Source: Chelatococcus sp. YT9
Lineage (GTDB): Bacteria; Pseudomonadota; Alphaproteobacteria; Rhizobiales; Beijerinckiaceae
Length of the DNA: 64,000 nt
Direction of reading: 5' to 3'
Assembly (NCBI RefSeq): GCF_018398315.1
Contig: NZ_JAHBRW010000001.1
Span: 1,546,001-1,610,000, forward strand
The position numbers and the translations under genes are program-made. This document shows positions 1-8,278 of this stretch, piece after piece (within the stretch, counting starts at the first letter, position 1; each line of letters opens with the position of its first letter). The notes under the pieces were generated by a model. It was not told where the DNA came from and did not search any database. It saw only the letters and a list, made by a program, of their open reading frames with translations.

Positions 1-2
1 AA

Positions 3-803
3 GGCGGCTGCTATGCAAAGACCATCCGCCTGTCGCGCGAGGCCGAGCCGGACATCTACGCGGCGACCGAGCGCTTCGGAGCGGTTCTCGAAAATGTTGT
101 GCTCGATCCCTTCACCAGCGAGCCGGACTTCGACGACGATTCCAAGACCGAGAATACGCGTTGCGCCTATCCTCTGGACTTCATCGCCAATGCGAGCCCC
201 ACGGGCCGTGCCGGTATTCCCAAGAACGTCGTGATGCTGACCTGTGATGCTTTCGGCGTCCTGCCGCCGATCGCCAAGCTGACGCCGGCGCAGGCGATGT
301 ATCATTTCCTGTCGGGCTACACCGCCAAGGTGGCCGGCACCGAGAAGGGCGTCACCGAGCCTGAGGCAACGTTCTCGACATGCTTCGGGTCGCCGTTCCT
401 GCCGCGCCACCCCTCCGTCTACGGCAATCTGCTACGTGATCTCATCGGAAAGCACGGCGTGGATTGCTGGCTGGTGAATACCGGCTGGACGGGCGGCAAA
501 TACGGGATCGGGCGGCGCATGCCGATCCGCGTCACGCGCCGTCTTCTCACGGCGGCGCTCGACGGCTCGCTGAATCGTGCCGATTTCCGGCAGGATCCGT
601 ATTTCGGCTTCGCGGTGCCAACGTCGGTGCCTGGTGTCGAACCGCATATCCTGTACCCAGTCAAGACCTGGGCCAACAAGGCGGATTTCGCAGAGACGGC
701 GAAGACGCTGATCGGTATGTTCCAGAAGAACTTCGGCAAGTTCGAGGGCCACGTCGATGCCGACGTACGCCAAGCCGGGCCGCATAGCTCGCTGGCGGCC
801 TGA
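3..803 (+). CDS. pckA: Phosphoenolpyruvate carboxykinase (ATP), 3' part
   Basis: Decarboxylates and phosphorylates oxaloacetate to phosphoenolpyruvate with ATP, the first step of gluconeogenesis, in the cytoplasm. Only the C-terminal 266 residues lie in the window, about half of the usual ~535. The reading frame is open from the left edge. It starts in the conserved GGCYAK stretch and continues through VVLDP, the [15 protein letters not shown] segment, NTGWTGG and GRRMPI, all typical of the ATP-dependent family. A strong intrinsic terminator follows the TGA. Truncation is due only to the window edge. Confidence 0.96.
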   Translation, partial: GGCYAKTIRLSREAEPDIYAATERFGAVLENVVLDPFTSEPDFDDDSKTENTRCAYPLDFIANASPTGRAGIPKNVVMLTCDAFGVLPPIAKLTPAQAMYHFLSGYTAKVAGTEKGVTEPEATFSTCFGSPFLPRHPSVYGNLLRDLIGKHGVDCWLVNTGWTGGKYGIGRRMPIRVTRRLLTAALDGSLNRADFRQDPYFGFAVPTSVPGVEPHILYPVKTWANKADFAETAKTLIGMFQKNFGKFEGHVDADVRQAGPHSSLAA

Positions 804-833
804 AGCAGGCCGATAACCGACACGCAGACAGTG

Positions 834-858
834 AAGGCCGGGGGGCCCCGGCCTTTTT
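834..858 (+). terminator. Intrinsic terminator after pckA
   Basis: A perfect 10-bp GC-rich stem (aaggccgggg/ccccggcctt, two-base loop) is followed by a run of T. It lies 31 bp after the pckA stop and just before the 3' end of the convergent SDR gene, so it may also end transcription from the other side. Confidence 0.85.
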
Positions 859-867
859 GTTGTGTTA

Positions 868-1653
868 TCAGACGGAGCGTGTCGCGCCGCCGTCCACACG
901 CACCTTCGTGCCCGTTACGTAGGATGCCCGCGTGCTTGCTAGGAAGGCGACCACATCGGCGAATTCCTGCGGATCGCCGAGGCGTCCGGCGGGAATGGTC
1001 GCGATGGAGCTCTTGGCGACCTCTTCGACGCTCTTGCCGCTCTGCTTGGCATTGGCCGAATCGAGTTCGGCTATGCGCTCGGTCGCGATCCGGCCGGGCA
1101 GCACGACGTTGACGGTCACGCCGTTGGCGGCCACTTCGCTCGAGAGTGTCTTCGACCAGCCGATCAAGGCCGAACGAATGCCGTTCGAGAGCGCCAGCCG
1201 CGGGATGGGCTGCTCGACGCCGGAGGAGGCCACGGTGATGATCCGCCCCCAACCCCTTTCCTGCATGGGTGGCAGAAGGAGCTGGGTCAGATGGATGAGA
1301 TTGGCCGCCATGGCCTCGAACTGCTTAAGCCAGCTCTCTCGGGGTGCTTCCTGAGCGGTCGCGGGCGGCGGTCCGCCGGAATTATTGACGAGAATATCGA
1401 CGCCACCGTTTGCCGTCATGGCCGTGGCGAGCGCTTCCACGCTGGCAAGATCGAAGAGATCGACCGTGGCCGGTGTCACCCGGGCGCGGACGTCGGGGGG
1501 CAGATCCGCCGTCCAGCTCGCGATCTTGTCGAGGTTGCGCGAGGCGGCAACGACATCTGCGCCCTCGACCGCCAGCGTTCGGGCAATGGCAGCACCAAGG
1601 CCACGGCTCGCACCCAGAACCAGAGCGCGTTTTCCGGACAATCCTAGATCCAT
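868..1653 (-). CDS. SDR-family protein with altered catalytic Tyr/Lys
   Basis: A 261-residue Rossmann-fold protein of short-chain dehydrogenase/reductase type. GASRGLG (residues 14-20) is the cofactor loop and NNSG (90-93) replaces the common NNAG. The catalytic Ser is present near residue 143. Aligned to FabG through the following IGWSKTL helix, the positions of YxxxK hold Ser156 and Arg160. This matches what I recall of a FabG-like SDR subgroup (cd05344) with an imperfect catalytic tetrad, so ordinary reductase activity should not be assumed. The start is supported by GGAG about 10 bases upstream of the ATG. Monocistronic and convergent with pckA. Confidence 0.85.
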   Translation of the reverse strand: MDLGLSGKRALVLGASRGLGAAIARTLAVEGADVVAASRNLDKIASWTADLPPDVRARVTPATVDLFDLASVEALATAMTANGGVDILVNNSGGPPPATAQEAPRESWLKQFEAMAANLIHLTQLLLPPMQERGWGRIITVASSGVEQPIPRLALSNGIRSALIGWSKTLSSEVAANGVTVNVVLPGRIATERIAELDSANAKQSGKSVEEVAKSSIATIPAGRLGDPQEFADVVAFLASTRASYVTGTKVRVDGGATRSV

Positions 1654-1973
1654 CGTTCCATCTCCATCTCATCGCGACCCATGTTTAACACGGTCTTAGG
1701 CCGATTGGCGCAGGATGGGAATGTCGGTCCTTCGAGAGTCCGACAAACGGGGGGATGGGGACGAGCCTGCGGGTTGTGGATGACGAAGCTGGATATGTGG
1801 AGGAAACACGTTTCGCAATGCCCGGCGCGTGATTTGCATTTCGGTTGGATGAAGTATCGGATTTTATAGATATTAATAAGAAGCAGAATAAAAAATATAA
1901 GTGATGTATTTTTCCTAAATCTCGCGAATTGGCCAATGTTGGTGGTTCGTGAAAAGTACTGGCAACTATTATT
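1654..1973. other. Divergent intergenic region, partly AT-rich
   Basis: It separates the SDR gene from the glycosyltransferase gene. About 1855-1935 is clearly richer in A and T than its surroundings and contains TATAGATATTAATAA-like sequence that could hold the glycosyltransferase promoter. No convincing small gene or RNA seen. Confidence 0.5.
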
Positions 1974-1988
1974 GTGTGGTCGATTGCT

Positions 1989-3323
1989 ATGTCTTTGTCG
2001 TCTTATTTTGGGGCAGGGGCTGCCCAAGATGTTATTGCTTCGCGTTTGCGGTCCGGTATCGGCACGCTCTGGCAACATGTTCCGGCAAACGTCCGCAAGA
2101 CAGTGCGGCTCCGAGTGGTCGGCACGCCAAGGCGCAGTGGAGCACGTCCCTCGGCGCCGGGAGGCTCGGTCTATATTGCGGGGGTTCTGGAGGGAGCTTC
2201 TCAGGCTGGCTGGTCGGCCCGGCTCATGCAGACGCTCGCCGTGGAAGCGGGGCTGCCGGTCGGGAAGATCGATATCGCCCATGCCTTTCGGACGGTCAGG
2301 GGGCGACGTGAGAAAACCCGAGCGACGGGTGCGGGAACCCTTTTTGTCCATCTGGGACCGGATCAACTCGCCTACGGCCTCTCCTATATCGAGGAAGAGG
2401 CCCTCGCGGATAAATTCGTCATCGGCTATTGCCCATGGGATCTGGAGCAGCTACCGCCCGAAACAGCGGCGCAACTCTCTCTGCTGGACGAGGTGTGGGT
2501 GCCGAGCCATTTCACCCGTCGTGCCTTTCAGGCGGCGGGTGTCCGCCGTCCGATCCGCGTCATTCCCTATATCCTCGATGTACCTCCAGCGGTTCATGCG
2601 GATCGCAAGCGCTTCGGGCTCGACGAGGACAGCTTCATCGTCGCCTCCGTCGCCAATCTCAATTCAGGATTTGCTCGCAAGAATCCGCTGGCAACCATCT
2701 CCGCTTTTCAAAGGGCGTTCTCCCGTCATGAACAAGTCACGCTCGCCTTGAAGATCAATAAGGCCGACCAGGCCTCGGCCGGCTACGCCAAGTTGCGGAA
2801 GATTGCGGAGCAGGATTCAAGGATCAAGCTGATCAGTCGTGATCTCGCGGACGACGACATGTGGCGCTTTCTCGCCAGCGCCGATGTCGTGCTGTCACTG
2901 CATCGGGCGGAGAGTTTTGGAGTGACCCTCGCCCAGGGCATGCTCCTTGGCCGTCCGACCGTCGCCACGGCCTGGTCCGGAAACCTCGATTTCATGCCGC
3001 AAAGTGGCAGCTGCCTTGTGCCTAGCCGCCTCGTTCCGGTGGAAGGCGCTGACAAGCTGGAGGGTTGCCAGGGGCAGGTCTGGGCCTCACCGGATGTGCC
3101 GGCCGCGGCGGATATTCTTCGGCGTCTGTATGGCGACCCCAATTTGCGGCTCATCCTGGGGGAGGCCGGCCGCCAAGCGGCGCGGCGCTTCATGCAGCAT
3201 CACCGCTTGCGCCTTGTCGGCGAGTTACGCAGCTGGGCCAATCCACAGCGGATATCTGCCGCCGCTGTTGCTGGTATGGCGTCGAATTTCGGCCAGGGCA
3301 ACGGCGACCGTCTGGTCGGTTGA
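1989..3323 (+). CDS. GT4-like glycosyltransferase
   Basis: A protein of about 444 residues with GT-B fold features, expected to move a sugar from a nucleotide donor to an unknown acceptor. The N-terminal half is atypical. The C-terminal half has the GT4 pattern: VASVANLNSGFARKNP, a KINKAD segment, and AESFGVTLAQGMLLG followed by GRPTVAT. In the EX7E motif the first Glu is present but the second is Gln. An ATG at 1989 is used; a GTG at 1974 is in frame, and neither has a clear ribosome site. It stands alone between two minus-strand genes and its acceptor cannot be guessed. It may belong to the same pathway as the glycan operon at 27.7-33.5 kb, but that is speculation. Confidence 0.8.
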   Translation: MSLSSYFGAGAAQDVIASRLRSGIGTLWQHVPANVRKTVRLRVVGTPRRSGARPSAPGGSVYIAGVLEGASQAGWSARLMQTLAVEAGLPVGKIDIAHAFRTVRGRREKTRATGAGTLFVHLGPDQLAYGLSYIEEEALADKFVIGYCPWDLEQLPPETAAQLSLLDEVWVPSHFTRRAFQAAGVRRPIRVIPYILDVPPAVHADRKRFGLDEDSFIVASVANLNSGFARKNPLATISAFQRAFSRHEQVTLALKINKADQASAGYAKLRKIAEQDSRIKLISRDLADDDMWRFLASADVVLSLHRAESFGVTLAQGMLLGRPTVATAWSGNLDFMPQSGSCLVPSRLVPVEGADKLEGCQGQVWASPDVPAAADILRRLYGDPNLRLILGEAGRQAARRFMQHHRLRLVGELRSWANPQRISAAAVAGMASNFGQGNGDRLVG

Positions 3324-3326
3324 AGA

Positions 3327-3359
3327 CAATCGAGCCGCGAGATCTGCGCGGCACGATTG
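3327..3359. terminator. Stem-loop between convergent genes
   Basis: CAATCGaGCCGCG pairs with CGCGGCaCGATTG (12 pairs, one A-A mismatch, 7-base loop) immediately after the glycosyltransferase stop and before the end of the opposing gene. No T tract follows, so it is terminator-like rather than a classic intrinsic terminator. Confidence 0.5.
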
Positions 3360-3379
3360 CCTGTTCCGTCGAGTCGTGC

Positions 3380-3898
3380 TCAGGAGGCGGGCGGAGCCGA
3401 GGGAGCGGCGACAGGCTGGGCGGCGAGGGCTTCGCGGAGAGCCTGCTCCTTGCTATGATCGAGCGAGGTCTTGATGACAGTTCCGCCGGTCCCACGCAGG
3501 TCTTCGAGCACCTTGTCGCCTGTGACGTTCTGCACGAGAACGAACAGGGCGGCGTTGCCCGGCTGGAGCGTCTCGCTGAGCTCCTTCATGAACTTGTCAT
3601 TGATGCCGTAGTCGGTGAGGGCGCCGCCAAGTGCCCCCGAGGCCGCGCCGATGGCTGCGCCAACGAGCGGCATCAGGAAGATGGCACCGATTAGCAGGCC
3701 CCAGATACTACCGGAAGCAGCCCCGACAGCTGTCGTGTTCATGAGCTGGTTAAGCTTCACGTGGCCGCTTTCGTTTTTTGTGGCGATAACGGCATCGCCG
3801 ATCTGGATCAGATACTCCTTCTGCAAGTTGAAGAGGCGCTGGCGAACTTCTTCTGCCTTTTGTTCGGAGGGGTATACAACGACGACGAGATCGGACAT
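3380..3898 (-). CDS. DUF1269-type membrane protein
   Basis: A 172-residue protein of unknown function. It starts with a short alpha/beta region (LVVVVYPSEQKAEEVRQRL), then a central glycine- and alanine-rich membrane hairpin (about residues 55-95), then a soluble C-terminal domain ending in a Pro/Ala tail. This is the architecture of the DUF1269 family. The start at 3898 is chosen over an upstream in-frame start because GGAG lies 8 bases before it. Single gene; the long region upstream carries its promoter and a tRNA-like element. Confidence 0.75.
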   Translation of the reverse strand: MSDLVVVVYPSEQKAEEVRQRLFNLQKEYLIQIGDAVIATKNESGHVKLNQLMNTTAVGAASGSIWGLLIGAIFLMPLVGAAIGAASGALGGALTDYGINDKFMKELSETLQPGNAALFVLVQNVTGDKVLEDLRGTGGTVIKTSLDHSKEQALREALAAQPVAAPSAPPAS

Positions 3899-4057
3899 GG
3901 GACACTCCACAGGGTGAGCGTCTGATAAGACGCGGGCGGAGCCTATCACCAAGCCAGAAGGCCCGCCAATGCTTCACTTTGCTTGGATATGCCAGCGATC
4001 ACGCTGCTCGGCATATCGGCCTGCAACATTTCGCCGTTCCATGCATTATCGAATGAG

Positions 4058-4140
4058 GTAGCCCAGGAGGACTCGAACCTACGCTGATCGGCATGGCCGT
4101 GAGCACGGCCGGTGAGACGATGCCCATGTCATACGGGCTT
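4058..4140 (-). pseudogene. tRNA-like element, probably degenerate
   Basis: Read on the minus strand, the 3' part is a good tRNA T-arm, GGTTCGAGTCC, followed by TGGGCTA. This pairs with AAGCCCG at 4134-4140 as an acceptor stem with one mismatch and one G-T pair. A GAC/GTC D-stem encloses a GG-containing loop. The anticodon arm is a perfect palindrome (GGCCGTGCTCACGGCC) that cannot form a standard seven-base loop. One T-stem pair is broken and no CCA follows. It looks like a decayed tRNA rather than a working one. Confidence 0.4.
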
Positions 4141-4233
4141 AATTATGGACCCGGTGCGTCATGCTGGCGGCTCTCGTTACGAGTTTAAACCGAAAATTCA
4201 ACGCGATCAGTTAGCGTGTATTTGGGTTAAGCG

Positions 4234-4253
4234 ATTGATGTCTGCTCATCAAT
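4234..4253. promoter_or_regulatory. Inverted repeat upstream of lipoprotein gene
   Basis: A perfect 7-bp inverted repeat, ATTGATG-tctgct-CATCAAT, ends 28 bp before the start of the small lipoprotein gene. The 7-6-7 symmetry suits a dimeric repressor site, but it could also be a hairpin in the mRNA leader. Apart from this and the tRNA-like element, the 383-bp gap 3899-4281 shows nothing. Confidence 0.4.
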
Positions 4254-4281
4254 AAGAATTGAATGTCGTGGGAGAACCTAA

Positions 4282-4542
4282 ATGAAACATCTCATTATTA
4301 TCGGGTTGCTTGCCGTAGGCTTGGCTGCGTGTAATCCGAACGATCGGACCGATCGGACCATCGGTGGTGCGGCTATCGGTGCCGGGGCTGGTGCCTTGGT
4401 TGGTGGTCTCGCGACGGGACGCGCCGGTGGCGCACTCGCAGGCGCAGCCATTGGCGGTGTCGGCGGCGCGATCGTTGGTAATGCGACAACTCCCACCTGC
4501 CGTACCTACGTCTACCGCGGTCGTCGCTATCAGGAATGCTAA
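4282..4542 (+). CDS. Small glycine-zipper lipoprotein
   Basis: An 86-residue outer-membrane-type lipoprotein. The signal peptide ends in the lipobox LAAC, with Cys16 as the lipidated residue. A glycine-zipper region of GGAAIGAGAGA-like repeats (about residues 28-67) follows, then a short basic tail with two Cys (TCRTYVYRGRRYQEC). Similar small proteins are often called 17-kDa surface antigen-like or YMGG-like; their role is envelope integrity or unknown. GGGAG lies 9 bases before the ATG and a strong terminator follows, so it is a single-gene unit. Confidence 0.85.
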   Translation: MKHLIIIGLLAVGLAACNPNDRTDRTIGGAAIGAGAGALVGGLATGRAGGALAGAAIGGVGGAIVGNATTPTCRTYVYRGRRYQEC

Positions 4543-4548
4543 GGAAGC

Positions 4549-4576
4549 GCCGGGCGGACCAGTCGCCCGGCTTTTT
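4549..4576 (+). terminator. Intrinsic terminator of lipoprotein gene
   Basis: An 8-bp stem, GCCGGGCG/CGCCCGGC, with a 7-base loop is followed by five T. It begins 6 bp after the TAA. Confidence 0.88.
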
Positions 4577-4705
4577 CAAGGCGTCTGAGATGAATCACAT
4601 TGAGGTGGATGCGTCGGCTATCCCCGGCGAACTATGGTTCGCTGGGTCCGCAGCACATTGCCGTTGGCAGCTACGGGAGTTCGTCATAGCTCCGACAAAG
4701 ATGCA

Positions 4706-5605
4706 TCAGGCCATTGGAGGGCTCTCCGCGGATAAGGAGGGCAACGGTGTGCGTAGTCTCAGTTCCGGATGCTCTTCAAATCGCTGGAGCGGTGTCATCC
4801 AGCGCCGGAGGGTCTGCGCGGCGGTAAAACGCGCCGTGAACGGGTCTTTGCCGTAGACAACCCAGGATATTGTTTCGCCTAGCTCCAGCAGCGCGAAGGC
4901 GCCGGCTGGTTCGGGTCCCGTTGTGAAGCTTTCTGTCAGCGATTGCAGCGTCAGATGGGGAATGCCATCCACGGTCGTCAGCGTGTTCCAGTGGACGTGG
5001 CCTGACAGGCATACGACGGGAACCCGCGCCCGCGACAGCACCGCCCGCGCGCGCTCGGCGCCAGGATAGGTCGAAGACGCGGGGTTGCGTTCGAAGTAAT
5101 AGTTGCCGATCTGACTATGACCCGAAACCGGGACATGGCTCATGATGGCAAGCGGACGGTCAGCGGCATCCACTGTCGCGGCGAGCCAGAGCAGGTCCGC
5201 TTCCCTCAGCACGAAGCCGCCCGGCCGATAGATCTTTGAATCCGCGGCCCAGAAGACGAGGCGCCATTCTCCAAGATCGACCACGCGATGTCCGAGGGGC
5301 TGTCCCAGGATCGCCTCGTTCTCCGCAACGGAGAGATGATCGCGATCATGATTGCCGCAAAGGTGGAAGCGTGGCGCCATTATCGGCGCGAAGGCGTCCG
5401 CCACCTCCTGCTCGAGCCTGAGGTCCGTCTCATGGTCGCGGTCGGAGATGCGGTCGCCGAGATCGATCACAGCATCCGGCCGCGCGTCGCCGACGAAGCG
5501 GCGGAATTCCTCCATCAGCGGCAGCGCCTCGACGCCAACCTTGGTGAAACTATTGTCGCCATGGTGGATGTCGGCGACGAAGGCGAGACGAAGGGCTTGG
5601 CTCAT
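4706..5605 (-). CDS. Calcineurin-like metallophosphoesterase
   Basis: A 299-residue cytoplasmic phosphoesterase expected to hydrolyse phosphomono- or diesters with two metal ions. All five family motifs are in order: DIHHGD (residues 11-16), GDRISD, GNHD, the SH of IMSHVPVSGH and GHVHWN. GAGAG lies 6 bases before the ATG. It is the last gene of the minus-strand unit containing a Dpp-type importer. A HAD phosphatase and an RpiR regulator face that unit, which suggests the imported compound carries a phosphate or is phosphorylated after entry. The substrate is not evident. Confidence 0.85.
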   Translation of the reverse strand: MSQALRLAFVADIHHGDNSFTKVGVEALPLMEEFRRFVGDARPDAVIDLGDRISDRDHETDLRLEQEVADAFAPIMAPRFHLCGNHDRDHLSVAENEAILGQPLGHRVVDLGEWRLVFWAADSKIYRPGGFVLREADLLWLAATVDAADRPLAIMSHVPVSGHSQIGNYYFERNPASSTYPGAERARAVLSRARVPVVCLSGHVHWNTLTTVDGIPHLTLQSLTESFTTGPEPAGAFALLELGETISWVVYGKDPFTARFTAAQTLRRWMTPLQRFEEHPELRLRTPLPSLSAESPPMA

Positions 5606-5655
5606 GACAGGCTCTCAAGAATGGCACAACAGCCGGTACTTCAGTGATCGGGAAG

Positions 5656-5677
5656 GGAGCCGGCGCCAGCCGGCTCC
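5656..5677 (-). other. Stem-loop downstream of binding-protein gene
   Basis: GGAGCCGGC and GCCGGCTCC pair perfectly around a four-base loop in the 79-bp gap after the substrate-binding protein gene. No T tract follows. Such intercistronic stem-loops often protect the abundant binding-protein transcript from 3' decay and lower expression of the next gene; that role is inferred. Confidence 0.55.
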
Positions 5678-5684
5678 ATAGATA

Positions 5685-7250
5685 TCACCGGGACGCGAAG
5701 TTCACGCGGCCGGCCCGGAAATCGAGCACATAGGGGATGTGGCCGGGCAGCGGCCGCCAAGCGAGCGACCGCTTCATGCCGTAGGACTCGTAGGGTTGGT
5801 AGAGCGGCAGGACTGGCGGGTCATTCTTGATCGCCTGCATCAGGTCGGCATAGGCTTGCTTGCGTTCCGCGAGATCCGTCGAGAAGCGGAATTTGTCCCA
5901 CAAAGCGATATAGGCCTCGTCAGCCTTGAAGCGTCCTTCTGAGGCGGAATTGCCAGTTGGTGCCCACATGATGCCGAACGCACCGGCGGGATCGGGGAAA
6001 TACATCGGGTTCGACCAGCCACGCGCCATCATGGTCGGGTCGGCGCCGGTCCATTGTTCGGTGACGTTGAGCTGGGTCTTGACGCCGACAGCGCCCCACA
6101 TTTCCTGAATCGCCTGCGCGGCGAGCAAGCCGTTGGTGTAATAGGCCGCCTGAATATCGTAGCGGATCGGGAAACCGTCATAGCCGGCCTCCTTGAGGAG
6201 CCCCCTTGCCTTTTCCGGATCATACTCGAAGGTGTTGAGCTCAGGCATATACAGAGGCCCAAACTGCTCAAAGCTATGCGACGTCGGCACCTTGGCCTTG
6301 CCGAACCAGAGCGCCTCATTCAGCGTCTTGCGGTCGATCGCATAGGACAGCGCTTGCCTCAGCTTCGGATTGGCCATCTTCGGGTTTTGCGTGTTGAAGA
6401 TGACGACGTGGAAGAGCGGCGTCTGCATGCCTTCGACCTTGAGCTTCTGATCGGAGGCGATCGGGTCGAGCTGGTCCGGCGGAACGTTCGTGATAAGGTC
6501 GACTTCGCCGTTCTTGAGGGCGGTCAGGCGGCCCGAAAGTTCCGGAATGCGGGTGATGGTAACCTTCTCGAAGGGGGCCTTCTCACCCCAGAACCCATCA
6601 TGGCGTTCATAGACAAGGCGCTGGTTGGGCACAAATTCGGTGATCTTGTAGGGGCCGGTGCCGACCGGCTTCAGCGCGAAGGCCTCGAAATCGGCAGCCT
6701 CGGCGATGTTCGGGTCGCCGGTCAGGCCCATGATGTATTTCTTCGGGACGATCATGCCCTGTTGCACGTTGAGCAGCGTTTCGAACAGCGGCTCGGGCTT
6801 CGTTGCGGTGAGACGGATCGTTTCGGCGTCCAGGACCTCGACCTTGGCCATATTCGGCAGGGTATCGCGCTTGCGGACCGTGTAAGGCGCGAAGGTCGAG
6901 TTGATGATGCGGTCGAAGGAGAAGACCACGTCTTCCGCCGTCATAGGATCGCCGTTGTGGAAGGTCACGCCCGGGCGAAGCTTGAGCTCGATCTCTGTCG
7001 GCGAGACCTGCTTCCAGCTCAGCGCGATGCCGGGCTGCCATACGCTCTCGGCCCGCGTGGCGTCCTTGCCGATCAGCGGGTCGAACGCGTTGAAATAGAA
7101 CTGTGAGCCGACGTTGGAGAAATCGCGGCCCGGATCGAGCCAGGGCGCCATGTTCTGGACGCCGACTTTAAGTTCCTGTGCCGCGGCAACGCCGCTGAGC
7201 GCCGTAGTCGCCAGGGCGGCGAGCGCTATCGTCTTCAGGGTCTTCAGCAT
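5685..7250 (-). CDS. ABC transporter substrate-binding protein, Dpp/Opp type
   Basis: A 521-residue periplasmic binding protein of the SBP_bac_5 family. The signal peptide ends in ALSGVAAAQ. Family features follow: WKQVSPTEIELKLRPGVTFHNGDPMTAEDVVFS, the VGTGPYKI segment, and the ALSYAIDRKTL region. The start at 7250 (MLKTLK) is chosen because an upstream in-frame start would bury the signal peptide behind 42 atypical residues. AAAGGGA lies upstream. The ligand cannot be read from sequence; the family binds peptides but also many other solutes. Two permease genes precede it. Confidence 0.92.
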   Translation of the reverse strand: MLKTLKTIALAALATTALSGVAAAQELKVGVQNMAPWLDPGRDFSNVGSQFYFNAFDPLIGKDATRAESVWQPGIALSWKQVSPTEIELKLRPGVTFHNGDPMTAEDVVFSFDRIINSTFAPYTVRKRDTLPNMAKVEVLDAETIRLTATKPEPLFETLLNVQQGMIVPKKYIMGLTGDPNIAEAADFEAFALKPVGTGPYKITEFVPNQRLVYERHDGFWGEKAPFEKVTITRIPELSGRLTALKNGEVDLITNVPPDQLDPIASDQKLKVEGMQTPLFHVVIFNTQNPKMANPKLRQALSYAIDRKTLNEALWFGKAKVPTSHSFEQFGPLYMPELNTFEYDPEKARGLLKEAGYDGFPIRYDIQAAYYTNGLLAAQAIQEMWGAVGVKTQLNVTEQWTGADPTMMARGWSNPMYFPDPAGAFGIMWAPTGNSASEGRFKADEAYIALWDKFRFSTDLAERKQAYADLMQAIKNDPPVLPLYQPYESYGMKRSLAWRPLPGHIPYVLDFRAGRVNFASR

Positions 7251-7369
7251 GACGGGGAGGTCCCTTTGCGGATGAGCGGAATGAGGCCTTGAGATCGGTT
7301 CGTGCGGACAGACTTTGGTGATGCGTGAAAGAGGCGGCGCACGGGTCTGGCGCTTGGGCGAATGGCGCG

Positions 7370-8272
7370 TCACCATCCACGCAGGCGTGGATCGAGTCGG
7401 TCACGCAGCGCATCGCCGAGCAGCATGGCGACGAGGCTCACGATGACGATGAGCAGAGCCGGCACGGCCACGATCCAGGGCGCCGAAGCCATGTAGTCGC
7501 GGCCCTGTCCGACCATGGAGCCGAGCGTCGCCGTCGGCGGCTGAACGCCGAGCCCGAGGAAGGACAGCGCCGATTCGAGCAGGATGAGGTTCGAGAAGTT
7601 CAGGCTCGCCATTACCACGACCGGCGAGATGAGGTTCGGGAGCATATGCACGGTGGCGATGCGCCAGCCGCTGGCGCCGACTGAGCGGGCGGCCTCGACG
7701 AACGGCATCTCCCTGAGGCTCAGCACCTGCGCCCGGATCAACCGCGCGAAATGCGCCCAATAGGCGATGCCGAGCACACAGATCAGCACCGTGACATCAG
7801 TGCCGGCGATCGCCACCACGAAAAGGGCGACCAGCGTGAAAGGCAATGACATCATGATGTCGACGAGGCCCATGACCAGCGCGTCGACCCAGCCGCGCAC
7901 CAGTCCGGCGAGGAGACCGAGCGCCGCGCCGAGGGCAAGGCCGAGAAGCGTGCCGAACAGGGCCAAAAGCAGCGTCAGCCGCAGGCCATGGAGGCAGCGG
8001 GAGAGGAGGTCCCGGCCGAGTTGGTCGGTCCCGAGCCAGTAGGCGGGATTGGCGCCCGCGAAGCCGACCGGAGGCTTCAACCGCGCCAGGAGTTTCTGTT
8101 GATCGGGATCGAACGGCGAAATGACAGGCGCTAGAATGGCGAGGCTGACGAACAGGAGCGCGAGCAGCCCGGCGATCGCGATGAAGGAATTGGGGCCGTT
8201 GGGCCAAGCCAGCTTGAGCCGCGGCAGGCGGCGCGTCGGAGCGGCGAGCTTGGAAGCCGTGATCTCGGTCAT
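7370..8272 (-). CDS. ABC transporter permease, DppC/OppC type
   Basis: A 300-residue inner-membrane permease with the second-permease architecture: one N-terminal membrane segment, the extended SPFDPDQQKLLARLKPP loop with the LGTDQLGRDLLSR signature, and five further membrane segments. The EAA-like coupling loop is EAARSVGASGWRIATVHMLPN. It follows the first permease after 6 bp, so the two are co-translated. No ATPase gene accompanies the set. Confidence 0.92.
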   Translation of the reverse strand: MTEITASKLAAPTRRLPRLKLAWPNGPNSFIAIAGLLALLFVSLAILAPVISPFDPDQQKLLARLKPPVGFAGANPAYWLGTDQLGRDLLSRCLHGLRLTLLLALFGTLLGLALGAALGLLAGLVRGWVDALVMGLVDIMMSLPFTLVALFVVAIAGTDVTVLICVLGIAYWAHFARLIRAQVLSLREMPFVEAARSVGASGWRIATVHMLPNLISPVVVMASLNFSNLILLESALSFLGLGVQPPTATLGSMVGQGRDYMASAPWIVAVPALLIVIVSLVAMLLGDALRDRLDPRLRGW

Positions 8273-8278
8273 GGCGGC

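Noticed and set aside
4058-4140. Functional tRNA, including selenocysteine tRNA because TCA occurs in the anticodon hairpin
   Set aside because: The hairpin cannot form a seven-base loop, and the long D-stem and variable arm of tRNA-Sec are missing.
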